The notes: generated by a model not told the origin, from the sequence alone. Counted from the stretch's first letter, positions 26,318-34,267 are shown. The stretch: DNA of 64,000 nt from Actinocatenispora thailandica (GCF_016865425.1 NZ_AP023355.1:5888198-5952197); one strand, 5' to 3'. Translations and numbers: made by a program.

Positions 26318-27480
26318 TGCCGCATCCGGCGACGATCGCCGGCGTGCGAATCCCCCGCTGGGTACCCGGGTTCCTGCTCGTCTCGATGATCTGGGGCGCC
26401 AGCTTCACCTTCATCAAGCTGGCGGTCGACGGCGGCCTGCCGCCACCCTGGCTCGCGTTCGTCCGCTGCCTGACCGGCGCGCTCACCCTCGCCCTGGTCT
26501 GCCTGGTACGCCGGGAGAGCCCCGGCCGTGACCCGGTGACCTGGCTGCACGGCCTGGTGGTGGCGCTGCTGCTGAACACCGTGCCGTTCACCCTCGTCGC
26601 CTTCGGCGAGACGCACGTCTCGTCGGTGTTCGCCGGGCTGTGCAACGCCGTCACCCCGCTCGCCACGATGGCGTTCGCCGTCGCGCTGGTCCCGGCCGAG
26701 CGGCTCACCGGTCGCCGCGCCGCCGGGCTCGGCGTCGGGCTCGGCGGGGTGCTGGTCCTGCTCGGGGTGTGGCGCGGGCTGCCCGGCGGCACCCTCGCCG
26801 GCGCGCTCGCCTGCGTCGCCTCGACCGTGCTGTACGGCGCGGGGTTCGCCTACACGCGCCGCTTCCTCGCGCACCGGTCCGCGTCCGCGACGGGCCTCAG
26901 TACGGTCCAGATGGTCTGCGCCACCGCCGAACTCGCGGTCCTCGCGCCGCTGTCCGGCGAAGCCCCGCGGTGGCCCGGTCCGATCGCGGCCGGTGCGCTG
27001 CTGGCGCTCGGCGCCCTCGGTACCGGCATCGCCTACATCCTGAACCTGACGGTGATCCGTACCGCCGGGGCGACCGTGGCCTCGACCGTCACGTACCTGA
27101 CGCCGGTCTGGTCGACGCTGCTCGGCGCGCTGCTGCTGGGCGAGTCGCTCGCCGCCCGGCACCTGGCCGGCGGCGCCCTGATCCTCGCCGGCGTACTGCT
27201 GGTGCAGTGGCGGGCAACGGGGCGCCGCAACGGAAAACGGGTGCCGGCCGGTTGCCCGCGGGCGGTAGCCTCCGACGCCGAACCAGCAATCCTCGTCGCG
27301 GACGGGGACCGGATGGACGAAGGCAGACCCGATGACGAAGCTGAACCAGATCATCGCCGTGGAGAAGGGCGTCAAGAGCCGCTCGTTCGCCGAACTCACC
27401 GCGAGCCACCACGCCCTGCAGAAGCAGGCGGCGCTGTCCGGCATCTCCCGGACGTACCAGCCGAAGGACGAGGAGGGTGA
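26314..27480 (+). CDS. EamA/DMT superfamily transporter with aberrant C-terminus
   Basis: Two EamA repeats, ten hydrophobic segments: FLLVSMIWGASFTFIKLAVDGG, then a second repeat from LAGALACVASTVLYGAGFAY. Typical EamA proteins end near residue 300, here at ALILAGVLLVQWRATGRR. This frame instead continues 75 residues of polar shadow sequence and overlaps the next gene by 149 bp. A TAG at 27266 in the neighbouring frame would end it normally after one indel. Start taken at the first ATG after the divergent operator; 26284 is an alternative. Likely target of the adjacent LysR regulator. Confidence 0.8.
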   Translation: MMPHPATIAGVRIPRWVPGFLLVSMIWGASFTFIKLAVDGGLPPPWLAFVRCLTGALTLALVCLVRRESPGRDPVTWLHGLVVALLLNTVPFTLVAFGETHVSSVFAGLCNAVTPLATMAFAVALVPAERLTGRRAAGLGVGLGGVLVLLGVWRGLPGGTLAGALACVASTVLYGAGFAYTRRFLAHRSASATGLSTVQMVCATAELAVLAPLSGEAPRWPGPIAAGALLALGALGTGIAYILNLTVIRTAGATVASTVTYLTPVWSTLLGALLLGESLAARHLAGGALILAGVLLVQWRATGRRNGKRVPAGCPRAVASDAEPAILVADGDRMDEGRPDDEAEPDHRRGEGRQEPLVRRTHREPPRPAEAGGAVRHLPDVPAEGRGG

Positions 27481-28063
27481 GCGGCTGCCACCGGAGTCGA
27501 CCCGGGTCCAGGTGAAGGCCGAGGAGGTGATCCGGGAGACCTCGCGCATCCTCACCAAGCTGTTCGACGTGACCGCGACGAAGGACTGGGCGAACTGCAC
27601 GGCCCGCGCCGACGTGGTCGTCGACGGCCGGACGATCCTCGCCGAGGTGCCGGTGACCTACCTGCTGTTCCTGGAGAAGCAGCTGGTCGACCTGCACACG
27701 TTCGTCCGCAAGCTGCCGGCGCTGGACGCCGCCGAGACGTGGAACTACGACGCGTCCGCGGACTGCTTCGCCACCGAACCGGTGCAGACGCTGCGCACCC
27801 GCAAGGTGCCGCGCAACCACGTCAAGGCGGAGGCGACCGAGAAGCACCCGGCACAGGTCGAGGTGTACCACGAGGACGTGACCGTGGGCTACTGGCGCAC
27901 CGTGAAGTTCTCCGGAGCGCTGCCGGCCAGCCGGATCAACGAGCTGCTGGACCGGTTGGAGAAGCTGCAGGCGGCGATCAAGTTCGCCCGCGAGGACGCG
28001 AACGGCACCGAGGTGGAGGACCGCAAGGTCGGCGAGCGCGTCCTCGGTTACCTCTTCGGCTGA
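27332..28063 (+). CDS. conserved hypothetical protein (DUF7873-like)
   Basis: 243 residues, start ATG after GAAGG. Charged and soluble, no membrane segment or signal peptide. Notable blocks are MTKLNQIIAVEKGVKSRSF, LHTFVRKLPALDAAETWNYD and GYWRTVKFSGALPASRINELLDRLEKLQAAIKFARE. I recognise it as a widespread bacterial conserved hypothetical family but know no function. A TAGCCT at 27265-27270 may be its own -10 box inside the EamA reading frame. The promoter of the tRNA-like array begins 38 bp after its stop. Confidence 0.8.
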   Translation: MTKLNQIIAVEKGVKSRSFAELTASHHALQKQAALSGISRTYQPKDEEGERLPPESTRVQVKAEEVIRETSRILTKLFDVTATKDWANCTARADVVVDGRTILAEVPVTYLLFLEKQLVDLHTFVRKLPALDAAETWNYDASADCFATEPVQTLRTRKVPRNHVKAEATEKHPAQVEVYHEDVTVGYWRTVKFSGALPASRINELLDRLEKLQAAIKFAREDANGTEVEDRKVGERVLGYLFG

Positions 28064-28100
28064 CCGGCCCGTTCGGCGCCGTCGCGCGGGCCGAATGCGC

Positions 28101-28129
28101 TCGAACGGCTTGGCCGCGCGGGTTATGCT
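28101..28129 (+). promoter_or_regulatory. promoter of the permuted tRNA-like array
   Basis: -35 TCGAAC (28101-28106), 17-nt spacer, -10 TATGCT (28124-28129); predicted start near 28136. It immediately precedes the structured non-coding region and follows the stop of the previous gene. Confidence 0.55.
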
Positions 28130-28210
28130 GACCGCGCGCCAAGGAGCGCAGACTGAGACTGATGCTCAGCCTGAACCAGGGTCGCGCGGGCGGGAATCCC
28201 GCGCGTTCCA

Positions 28211-28296
28211 GGCTCCGGGTCCACAGTGGAGGTTCGAGTCCTCCTCCCGTCACCCAGGACGGGATAGCCCAACTGGCAGAGGCAGTCCCGGAGACC
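28211..28296 (+). ncRNA. circularly permuted tRNA-like unit 1
   Basis: In order: anticodon-stem 3' strand GGGTC (28217-28221), 6-nt variable region, T arm GGAGG-TTCGAGT-CCTCC (28228-28244), acceptor 3' strand TCCCGTC (28245-28251), a 6-nt loop ACCCAG, acceptor 5' strand GACGGGA (28258-28264), TA, a D arm with GG in its loop (28267-28283), A26, and anticodon-stem 5' strand GTCCC (28285-28289). Acceptor 7/7 pairs, anticodon stem 4/5 (one T-T). The outer strands go on pairing (GGAG with CTCC), so no open anticodon loop remains. A decoding role is therefore doubtful. Confidence 0.65.
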
Positions 28297-28350
28297 GACT
28301 CACGTTCACGCTATCGCTCCAGTTTCAGCATTTCGCCGAGCGTCGAATCG

Positions 28351-28487
28351 AGGGAGCCAGGACGTAGACCCAGGTTGCCGGTTCGAATCCGGCCCGCCCG
28401 GCCACTCGAAACCGTTGCGGCGCAACGGTTTCCCATCGGGCGGTAGACTCAATGGAAGAGTCATGGGTCGTGAAGATGATCCGGCTC
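28351..28487 (+). ncRNA. circularly permuted tRNA-like unit 2, with encoded CCA
   Basis: Anticodon-stem 3' strand ACCCA (28368-28372), variable GGTT, T arm GCCGG-TTCGAAT-CCGGC (28377-28393), acceptor 3' strand CCGCCCG (28394-28400), discriminator G, CCA (28402-28404), then an 11-bp hairpin (28408-28432). Next come acceptor 5' strand CGGGCGG (28437-28443), TA, D arm GACTC-AATGGAA-GAGTC (28446-28462), A26, and anticodon-stem 5' strand TGGGT (28464-28468). Every stem is perfect: 7/7 acceptor, 5/5 D, 5/5 T, 5/5 anticodon. Flanks pair again (GAGCC with GGCTC). No U33 is evident whichever way the ends are joined. Confidence 0.75.
28408..28432 (+). ncRNA. hairpin in the intervening segment of unit 2
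   Basis: GAAACCGTTGC (28408-28418) pairs perfectly with GCAACGGTTTC (28422-28432) over a 3-nt loop, between the encoded CCA and the 5' acceptor strand. It could space the two halves or guide end processing. Confidence 0.7.
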
Positions 28488-28517
28488 TTAAACGTGTCGG
28501 CGCGGGAAAGTCGGCGA

Positions 28518-28602
28518 GGGTTATGGAGCAACGGGTTGGAGGTTCGAGTCCTCCCCGGCGGTTGCGCTGGTAGCTCAATCCGGTAGAGCAGTTGCATTCC
28601 CA
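28518..28602 (+). ncRNA. circularly permuted tRNA-like unit 3
   Basis: Anticodon-stem 3' strand GCAAC (28528-28532), variable GGGTT, T arm GGAGG-TTCGAGT-CCTCC (28538-28554), acceptor 3' strand CCGGCGG (28555-28561), TT, acceptor 5' strand GCGCTGG (28564-28570), TA, D arm GCTC-AATCCGGTA-GAGC (28573-28589), A26, anticodon-stem 5' strand GTTGC (28591-28595), then ATTCCCA. Acceptor 6/7 (first pair G-G; one G-T wobble), all other stems perfect. T at 28597 could serve as U33. Depending on the joining point the anticodon could read AUG, UUG, UCG or UCC, so no identity is assigned. Confidence 0.7.
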
Positions 28603-28604
28603 CT

Positions 28605-28635
28605 GGACCCGGCGGATGGCTACTCCGCCGGGTCC
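28605..28635 (+). terminator. terminator of the permuted tRNA-like array
   Basis: GGACCCGGCGGA (28605-28616) pairs perfectly with TCCGCCGGGTCC (28624-28635) over a 7-nt loop, followed by TCCTT. It sits 3 nt past the ATTCCCA loop-like sequence of unit 3. Confidence 0.75.
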
Positions 28636-28684
28636 TCCTTCGCGCCAGGGCGGATATCCGGTGTCGACCGGGCCACCGGCGCGC

Positions 28685-28690
28685 TACGGT
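28685..28690 (+). promoter_or_regulatory. -10 box TACGGT, probable leaderless promoter
   Basis: TACGGT ends 6 nt before the ATG at 28697. No Shine-Dalgarno sequence with proper spacing. Confidence 0.45.
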
Positions 28691-28696
28691 CGGCGG

Positions 28697-29203
28697 ATGG
28701 TGGATCGGTACTTCACGCAGCGCCTTCGGCTGGAGCCGATCGGGCCGGCGCACGCGGTCGACCTGTGGCGGCTGCACGCCGACGAACCGGTCGCAATCTG
28801 GCATCTCGGCCGGCTCCGGTTGCCGGAGGCGCAGGCGACCGCCGACGAGATGGCCGCCGGCTGGGCGCGCGACGGCGTGCACAAGTGGATCGCGTACCAC
28901 CGGGTCAGCGGCGAGCTGATGGGCCGCGGCGGCCTGTCGTACCAGCACGTCGACGGCGCCCGCCGGCTGGAGATCGGCTGGATCGTGCGGGCCCGGTACT
29001 GGGGCCGCGGCTACGCCACCGAGATCGGCCGGGCCGGCCTGGACGTCGGCTTCGGTGAGCTCGGCGCCGACGAGATCGTCGCGTTCACCGAGCCGGAGAA
29101 CGGCCGTTCCCGGGCGGTGATGGAGCGGCTCGGGATGAGCGATCCGCGCCCGATCCGGCACCGCGGCGAGCACTTCGTGCTCTACACCCTGCCTCGCCCC
29201 TGA
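28697..29203 (+). CDS. GNAT family N-acetyltransferase
   Basis: 168 residues. It follows the RimJ/RimL-like GNAT plan: YFTQRLRLEPIGPAHAVDLW at the start, EIGWIVRARYWGRGYATEIGRAGLDVGF with the Q/RxxGxG/A acetyl-CoA loop, EIVAFTEPENGRSRAVMERLGM and a closing strand HFVLYTLP. The start is the ATG at 28697; the frame is open upstream through the terminator, which is not coding. The acceptor substrate is not predictable. It stands alone between the tRNA-like array and truA. Confidence 0.88.
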   Translation: MVDRYFTQRLRLEPIGPAHAVDLWRLHADEPVAIWHLGRLRLPEAQATADEMAAGWARDGVHKWIAYHRVSGELMGRGGLSYQHVDGARRLEIGWIVRARYWGRGYATEIGRAGLDVGFGELGADEIVAFTEPENGRSRAVMERLGMSDPRPIRHRGEHFVLYTLPRP

Positions 29204-29284
29204 CCGCGCCGACGGCCGGCGCCCCAGCCGAGGTGCCCCGACTCGACCGCCCGGCGGTCAGCCACGTGGCGGCGCCCGAACCAG

Positions 29285-30133
29285 CTACCCGTCGCGGCGG
29301 CGGCGGGTGGCCGCGTCCCGGCTGGACCACTGCGCCGGATCGGCCGGATAGTCCACGCCGACCAGCGTCAGCCCGTGCGCCGGTGCCACGGTGACCTCGC
29401 TGGCCCGATCGGACCGGGTCAGCAGGCTCGCCGGCCAGTCCACCGGACGCCGACCCTCCCCGACCGCCAGCAGCGCGCCGACCAGGCTGCGCACCATCGC
29501 CTGGCAGAACGCGTCCGCCGAGACCGCGACACCGATCACGCCGTCGCCGGCCCGGGACACGTCGAGCCGCTGCAGCTCGCGGATCGTGGTCGCGTCCGGC
29601 TTGCGCCGGCAGTACGCGGCGAAGTCGTGCTCGCCGAGCAGCCCCGGCGCGGCGGCCGCCATCGCGTCGTGGGCCAGCGGTCGCGGCCAACCCAGCGTGT
29701 CGAACCGGCGCAGCGGCGGCGGCCCGGCCGGGTCGTCGGTGATCCGGTACCGGTAGTGCCGGCGGAGGGCGGAGAACCGCGCGTCGAACCGGTCGTCGAC
29801 GACCTCGACGCCCGGCACCCGGACGTCCGGCGGCAGCACCCCGGCGAGCCGCCGTACCAGCACCGTCGGGTCCGGCTCGCCGGTGCCCCGGGCGGTGGCC
29901 ACCCGTTGCCACTGCTCGTCCGGTACGTCGAGGTGGCAGACCTGCCCGGTGGCGTGCACGCCGGCGTCGGTACGGCCGGCCACGGTCAGCCCGGTCACCG
30001 GTCCGAACAGCCGGCCCAGTGCCGCGGTCAGCTCACCGGCCACGGTGCGCCGCGCCGGCTGCACCGCCCACCCGGAGAACCCGGTCCCGTCGTACGCCAC
30101 CCGCAACCGCAGCCGCACCGCCACCACCTTCAC
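29285..30133 (-). CDS. truA: tRNA pseudouridine(38-40) synthase
   Basis: 282 residues from a GTG at 30133 (GGGAA upstream); GTGs at 30127 and 30124 are alternatives. TruA makes pseudouridine at 38-40 of the tRNA anticodon arm. Catalytic Asp56 lies in VAGRTDAGVHATGQV; RLRVAYDGTGFSGWAVQP is the N-terminal signature and FCQAMVRSLVGALLAVGEG is the conserved C-terminal block. It follows rplQ, as in most actinobacteria, beyond a strong terminator. Confidence 0.95.
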   Translation of the reverse strand: MKVVAVRLRLRVAYDGTGFSGWAVQPARRTVAGELTAALGRLFGPVTGLTVAGRTDAGVHATGQVCHLDVPDEQWQRVATARGTGEPDPTVLVRRLAGVLPPDVRVPGVEVVDDRFDARFSALRRHYRYRITDDPAGPPPLRRFDTLGWPRPLAHDAMAAAAPGLLGEHDFAAYCRRKPDATTIRELQRLDVSRAGDGVIGVAVSADAFCQAMVRSLVGALLAVGEGRRPVDWPASLLTRSDRASEVTVAPAHGLTLVGVDYPADPAQWSSRDAATRRRRDG

Positions 30134-30146
30134 TTCCCGGTACGCA

Positions 30147-30179
30147 CCGAGCCCGTCACCACCGGGGTGACGGGCTCGG
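30147..30179 (-). terminator. terminator at end of the rpoA-rplQ operon
   Basis: CCGAGCCCGTCACC (30147-30160) pairs perfectly with GGTGACGGGCTCGG (30166-30179) over a 5-nt loop, between the rplQ stop and the truA start. Confidence 0.85.
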
Positions 30180-30199
30180 GCATCGTGCGTCGAGGAGGT

Positions 30200-30688
30200 C
30201 TACTCCTCGGTCTTGCTCTCGTCGGACTCGGCGGCCTCGGCGGCCGGGGTCGACTCCTCCGGTGCCAGCGCCGCGGCGGTGTCCTGCTTCTTCGCCGGGC
30301 GGGAGGCGCGCGCCGGCTTCGTCGGCTCGGCCAGCTCCTCGACCAGCTCGATGACGGCCATCGGCGCGTTGTCACCCTTGCGCGGGCCCACCTTCACGAT
30401 CCGGGTGTAGCCACCCGGCCGGCTGGTGAACCGCGGCGCGATCTCGGCGAACAGCTGGTACGCCACGTCCTTGTCACGGATGACGGTGGCAACCCGGCGA
30501 CGCGCGTGCAGATCGCCGCGCTTGGCGAAGGTCACCATCCGCTCGGCCAGCGGGCGGACCCGCTTGGCCTTGGCCTCGGTGGTGGTGATCCGGCCGTGCT
30601 TGAACAGCGACGTCGCCAGGTTCGCCAGCAGCATCCGCTCGTGGGCCGGGCTACCACCCAGGCGGGCACCCCTGGTCGGCTTGGGCAT
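30200..30688 (-). CDS. rplQ: 50S ribosomal protein L17
   Basis: 162 residues. The L17 core is residues 1-120 ([43 protein letters not shown]). The last 40 residues are an Ala/Glu/Lys-rich acidic tail, seen in several actinobacterial r-proteins and not needed for the fold. Last gene of the alpha operon, after rpoA. Confidence 0.97.
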   Translation of the reverse strand: MPKPTRGARLGGSPAHERMLLANLATSLFKHGRITTTEAKAKRVRPLAERMVTFAKRGDLHARRRVATVIRDKDVAYQLFAEIAPRFTSRPGGYTRIVKVGPRKGDNAPMAVIELVEELAEPTKPARASRPAKKQDTAAALAPEESTPAAEAAESDESKTEE

Positions 30689-30804
30689 TTCTCAGGCTCC
30701 TTATTCCAGTGCGGCTCGGGGGTGCCCCTTGCCGGCGAAGTACTCCAGCTCAGTGCTGCTCCGGTGCGAACCGTGACGGAGACGGGCTCCGCCGCGGCGC
30801 GCGG

Positions 30805-31827
30805 CTACAGCTGCTCGGTCTCGCGGTAGTCGTTGCCGTCGTAGTCCGGCTCGGCGAAGCTCTCCGCGACGCTGGCGGGGTCGAACCCGGGAGCCTGGTC
30901 CTTCAGGCCCAGCCCCATACCGGCCAGCTTCATCTTGACCTCGTCGATCGACTTCTGACCGAAGTTCCGGATGTCCAGCAGGTCGGCCTCGGTCCGGGAC
31001 AGCAGCTCACCGACGCTGTTGATGCCCTCGCGCTTGAGGCAGTTGTACGACCGGACGGTCAGGTCCAGCTCCTCGATCGGCAGCGCCAGGTCGGCCGCGA
31101 GCTGCGCGTCCTGCGGCGACGGGCCGATGTCGATGCCCTCGGCCGCCTCGTCCAGCTCGCGGGCCAGCCCGAACAGCTCGACCAGGGTCGAACCGGCGGA
31201 CGCCAGCGCGGTACGCGGCGAGATCGAGTTCTTCGTCTCGACGTCCAGGATCAGCTTGTCGAAGTCGGTGCGCTGCTCGACACGAGTGGCCTCGACCCGG
31301 TAGCTGACCTTCAGCACCGGCGAGTAGATCGAGTCGACCGGGATCCGACCGATCTCCTGACCCTGCTGCTTGTTCTGCGCCGCGGTCACGTACCCGCGGC
31401 CACGCTCGACGACCAGCTCCATGTCCAGCCGACCCTTGTCGTTCAGGGTGGCCAGGTGCAGGTCCGGGTTGTGCACCTCGACGCCGGCCGGCGGCTGGAT
31501 GTCGCCCGCGGTGACCGGGCCGGGGCCCTGCTTGCGCAGGTACATGGTGACCGGCTCGTCGTGCTCGGAGCTGACGGTCAGCTCCTTGATGTTCAGCACC
31601 AGGTCGACGACGTCCTCCTTGACACCGGGGATCGTCGTGAACTCGTGCAGCACGCCGTCGATCTTGATGCTGGTGACGGCGGCGCCGGGAATCGAGCTGA
31701 GCAGGGTACGCCGCAGCGAGTTGCCGAGGGTGTACCCGAAGCCGGGCTCCAACGGCTCGATCGTGAACCGCGAGCGGTTCTCGACGATCGACTCCTCGGA
31801 CAGCGACGGCCGCTGGGTGATGAGCAC
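30805..31827 (-). CDS. rpoA: DNA-directed RNA polymerase alpha subunit
   Basis: 340 residues from the GTG at 31827, preceded by AAGGAGATTCACC. The N-terminal assembly domain contains [30 protein letters not shown]. The C-terminal domain, which binds UP elements and activators, is [20 protein letters not shown] and [19 protein letters not shown]. The acidic tail ends RETEQL. It lies between rpsD and rplQ. The 142-bp gap to rpsD holds two hairpins. Confidence 0.98.
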   Translation of the reverse strand: MLITQRPSLSEESIVENRSRFTIEPLEPGFGYTLGNSLRRTLLSSIPGAAVTSIKIDGVLHEFTTIPGVKEDVVDLVLNIKELTVSSEHDEPVTMYLRKQGPGPVTAGDIQPPAGVEVHNPDLHLATLNDKGRLDMELVVERGRGYVTAAQNKQQGQEIGRIPVDSIYSPVLKVSYRVEATRVEQRTDFDKLILDVETKNSISPRTALASAGSTLVELFGLARELDEAAEGIDIGPSPQDAQLAADLALPIEELDLTVRSYNCLKREGINSVGELLSRTEADLLDIRNFGQKSIDEVKMKLAGMGLGLKDQAPGFDPASVAESFAEPDYDGNDYRETEQL

Positions 31828-31887
31828 GGTGAATCTCCTTCTAAGTCGGGCGCCCGCCATATGACGCCGCAAACTTCACGCCGTGGC

Positions 31888-31910
31888 GCCCGGGACCGTC
31901 GGCCCCGGGC
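31888..31910 (-). terminator. hairpin between rpsD and rpoA (possible attenuator)
   Basis: GCCCGGG (31888-31894) pairs with CCCGGGC (31904-31910). A second imperfect hairpin, CGCCGG..CCGGCG, follows at about 31922-31944. S4 autoregulates the alpha operon in other bacteria; whether these structures take part here is unknown. Confidence 0.4.
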
Positions 31911-31969
31911 GGGTCGCGATCCGCCGGCCGGAAACCGACCGGCGAGTCACGACCCCGCTGCCACCGGTG

Positions 31970-32596
31970 TTACTTCGAGTAGTACTCGACGATGAGCTGC
32001 TCCTGCACCGGCGTGTCGATGACCTGCCGGGCCGGCGTCGAGTGGATCAGAACCTTCATCTGGCCGGGGATGGCCTCCAGCCACGCCGGGACCGTCTTCT
32101 CGCCGGCCTCGGCCCGCGCGACCACGAACGGCGTCAGCTCGCGGGACTTCTCCCGGACCTCGACGATGTCGTGCTCGGAGACCTGGTACGACGGGATGTC
32201 GACCTTGCGGCCGTTCACCACGATGTGGCCGTGCCGGATCAGCTGGCGGGCCATGTCGCGCGACTTCGCGTAACCGGCCCGGTAGAGCACGTTGTCCAGC
32301 CGCATCTCCAGCAGCTGCAGCAGCGCCTCACCGGTCTTGCCCTTCTGCCGGTTCGCCTCGTCGTAGTACCGGACGAACTGCTTCTCGAGCACGCCGTAGA
32401 CCCGCTTGGCCTTCTGCTTCTCACGCAGCTGGAGCAGGTACTCGGTCTCCTTGAGCCGACCGCGGCCGTGCTGGCCGGGCGGGTAGGGACGCGACTCCAG
32501 CGGGCACTTCGGGCCCTCGCACTTGCTGCCCTTGAGGTACAGCTTCATCTTCTCGCGACGGCACCGGCGGCAGTCCGCGCCTGTGTAACGAGCCAT
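31970..32596 (-). CDS. rpsD: 30S ribosomal protein S4
   Basis: 208 residues from the ATG at 32596. It is the zinc-binding (C+) form: Cys9, Cys12, Cys26 and Cys31 in the first 31 residues. The S4 RNA-binding domain is RLDNVLYRAGYAKSRDMARQLIRHGHIVVNGRKVDIPSYQV. Primary 16S binder. Third gene of the rpsM-rpsK-rpsD-rpoA-rplQ set. Confidence 0.97.
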   Translation of the reverse strand: MARYTGADCRRCRREKMKLYLKGSKCEGPKCPLESRPYPPGQHGRGRLKETEYLLQLREKQKAKRVYGVLEKQFVRYYDEANRQKGKTGEALLQLLEMRLDNVLYRAGYAKSRDMARQLIRHGHIVVNGRKVDIPSYQVSEHDIVEVREKSRELTPFVVARAEAGEKTVPAWLEAIPGQMKVLIHSTPARQVIDTPVQEQLIVEYYSK

Positions 32597-32612
32597 GATT
32601 CTCTGCTCCCCC

Positions 32613-33014
32613 TCAGACCCGGCGCCGCTTCGGCGGACGGCATCCGTTGTGCGGCTGCGGCGTGACGTCCTGGATCGAACCGACCTCGAGCCCGGCGCCC
32701 TGCAGCGACCGGATCGCGGTCTCCCGGCCGGAACCGGGACCCTTGACGAACACGTCGACCTTGCGCATGCCGTGCTCCATCGCACGGCGGGCGGCGGCCT
32801 CGGCCGCCATCTGCGCCGCGAACGGGGTCGACTTGCGGGAGCCCTTGAAACCGACCTGCCCGGACGACGCCCACGAGATCACCGCGCCGGTCGGGTCGGT
32901 GATGGACACGATCGTGTTGTTGAACGTGCTCTTGATGTGGGCGTGGCCGTGGGCCACGTTCTTCTTCTCCTTGCGCCGTACCTTCTTGGCACCGGCGCGC
33001 GCCTTGGGCGGCAT
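32613..33014 (-). CDS. rpsK: 30S ribosomal protein S11
   Basis: 133 residues, with the S11 signature [20 protein letters not shown] and [21 protein letters not shown] at the C-terminus. It has an Arg/Lys-rich N-terminus ([20 protein letters not shown]). It lies 31 bp downstream of rpsM. Confidence 0.97.
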   Translation of the reverse strand: MPPKARAGAKKVRRKEKKNVAHGHAHIKSTFNNTIVSITDPTGAVISWASSGQVGFKGSRKSTPFAAQMAAEAAARRAMEHGMRKVDVFVKGPGSGRETAIRSLQGAGLEVGSIQDVTPQPHNGCRPPKRRRV

Positions 33015-33045
33015 ACCTGTATGTCTCTCCTAATCGAGGTGGCTA

Positions 33046-33426
33046 CTACTTCTTGCCGGGCTTCTTCTTGCCGGCGACGGTGCGCTTGGGACCCTTGCGT
33101 CCACGCGCGTTGGTACGGGTCCGCTGCCCGCGGACGGGCAGGCCGCGACGGTGCCGGATGCCCTGGTAGCAACCGATCTCGATCTTGCGCCTGATGTCCG
33201 AAGCAACCTCGCGGCGAAGGTCGCCCTCTACCTGGTAGTTGGCCTCGATCCAGTCACGGAGCTGCACCAGCTCCTCGTCGGTGAGGTCACGGACGCGCTT
33301 GTCGGGGCTGACGCCGGTCTTCGCTAGCGTCTCCGCCGCGCGGGTCCGGCCCACCCCGTAGATGTACGTGAGCGCGATCTCCAGCCGCTTTTCGCGGGGG
33401 AGATCGACGCCAACCAGACGTGCCAT
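33046..33426 (-). CDS. rpsM: 30S ribosomal protein S13
   Basis: 126 residues: [29 protein letters not shown] and the C-terminal [19 protein letters not shown] block. The Lys-rich tail ([10 protein letters not shown]) reaches the P-site tRNA. It follows rpmJ by 149 bp. Confidence 0.97.
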   Translation of the reverse strand: MARLVGVDLPREKRLEIALTYIYGVGRTRAAETLAKTGVSPDKRVRDLTDEELVQLRDWIEANYQVEGDLRREVASDIRRKIEIGCYQGIRHRRGLPVRGQRTRTNARGRKGPKRTVAGKKKPGKK

Positions 33427-33575
33427 TGCTGGGCGTACTCCTCGTGTCCATCCGGAGGTCTGCGCCCGTCCGTCCCCGCCCGCCCAATGAGCGGGGCCCC
33501 AGCCTCCGGGCCGGGGGTGAACTGTGAACGGGCCTTTCTGTGGTCAGCGTTGTCGATCCGCTGGGTGCTGCGGGT

Positions 33576-33689
33576 TCAGCCCTGACGCTGCTTGTGGCGC
33601 GGGTCGGAGCAGATCACCATGACCCGGCCGTGGCGACGGATCACCCGGCACTTGTTGCAGATCTTCTTGACGCTCGGCTTTACCTTCAC
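33576..33689 (-). CDS. rpmJ: 50S ribosomal protein L36
   Basis: 37 residues from a GTG at 33689 to a TGA at 33576. It reads [20 protein letters not shown] onward, with Cys11, Cys14, Cys27 and His32 forming the zinc ribbon of the C+ form. It lies between infA and rpsM in the standard order. Confidence 0.95.
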   Translation of the reverse strand: MKVKPSVKKICNKCRVIRRHGRVMVICSDPRHKQRQG

Positions 33690-33840
33690 GGTTGTTGGCT
33701 TCCTTGTTGCGATCCTCGCCGCCGCGCATGCGGAGACGCGCTTCGATCACGGACACGTGGATCCGCGTCAGCGAGCTGATGACGAGGTCTCCGAACCGTG
33801 GCTCGGTTGCCCCGTCGCTCGAAGCAGCCCGACGGGCGGG

Positions 33841-34062
33841 CTACTTGTAGCGGTAGACGATGCGACCCCGAGTCAGGTCGTAGGGAGAGAGCTCCACGAC
33901 GACTCGGTCTTCCGGCAGGATGCGAATGTAGTGCTGCCGCATCTTGCCGCTGATGTGTGCCAACACCCGGTGACCGTTGGTGAGCTCCACGCGGAACATC
34001 GCGTTCGGCAGGGGCTCGACGACACGGCCCTCGATCTCGATGGCGCCGTCCTTTTTCGGCAT
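33841..34062 (-). CDS. infA: translation initiation factor IF-1
   Basis: 73 residues, an OB fold: [26 protein letters not shown], then [34 protein letters not shown] lies 5 nt upstream. It binds the 30S A site during initiation. A TAGGAT at 34094-34089 on the minus strand may be its -10 box. First gene of the alpha-operon cluster. Confidence 0.97.
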   Translation of the reverse strand: MPKKDGAIEIEGRVVEPLPNAMFRVELTNGHRVLAHISGKMRQHYIRILPEDRVVVELSPYDLTRGRIVYRYK

Positions 34063-34267
34063 GTCCTCCGCTAACCGTGACGAGTCGGATCCTATGGTCG
34101 ACGTACAACACCCTCAGCCGCGCCCCTCAGCTGACCAGCCGAAACGACACCACCCGCCTCGCAGGAGACGGGTTCATGGCGTGTTCGAATTCCGGACACG
34201 AAGGGACGGGCGCTGTGCGCCACCGGATATCTTAGCCCGCCGCCAGCTCGCCTGCCAGCAGGGGTGG

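Larger units (their letters stand above)
28136..28640 (+). ncRNA. non-coding transcript with three permuted tRNA-like units
   Basis: Between the promoter at 28101-28129 and the terminator at 28605-28635 there is no plausible gene but dense RNA structure. The leader holds a CTGAG/CTCAG hairpin (28153-28169) and an 8-bp CGCGCGGG/CCCGCGCG hairpin near 28183-28205. Three units follow, each ordered T arm, 3' acceptor strand, 5' acceptor strand, D arm. Spacers between units (about 28297-28350 and 28488-28520) are themselves able to fold. The single-transcript interpretation is inferred from the promoter and terminator. Confidence 0.6.

Noticed and set aside
28297-28520. Permuted group I intron flanking the tRNA halves
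   Set aside because: The available flanks total only about 110 nt per unit, too little for a group I core, and no P7-like conserved elements were seen.
28258-28561. Conventional tRNA genes interrupted by introns (each 5' half joined to the next 3' half)
   Set aside because: Acceptor and anticodon strands do not pair in that order, while the permuted order pairs almost perfectly.
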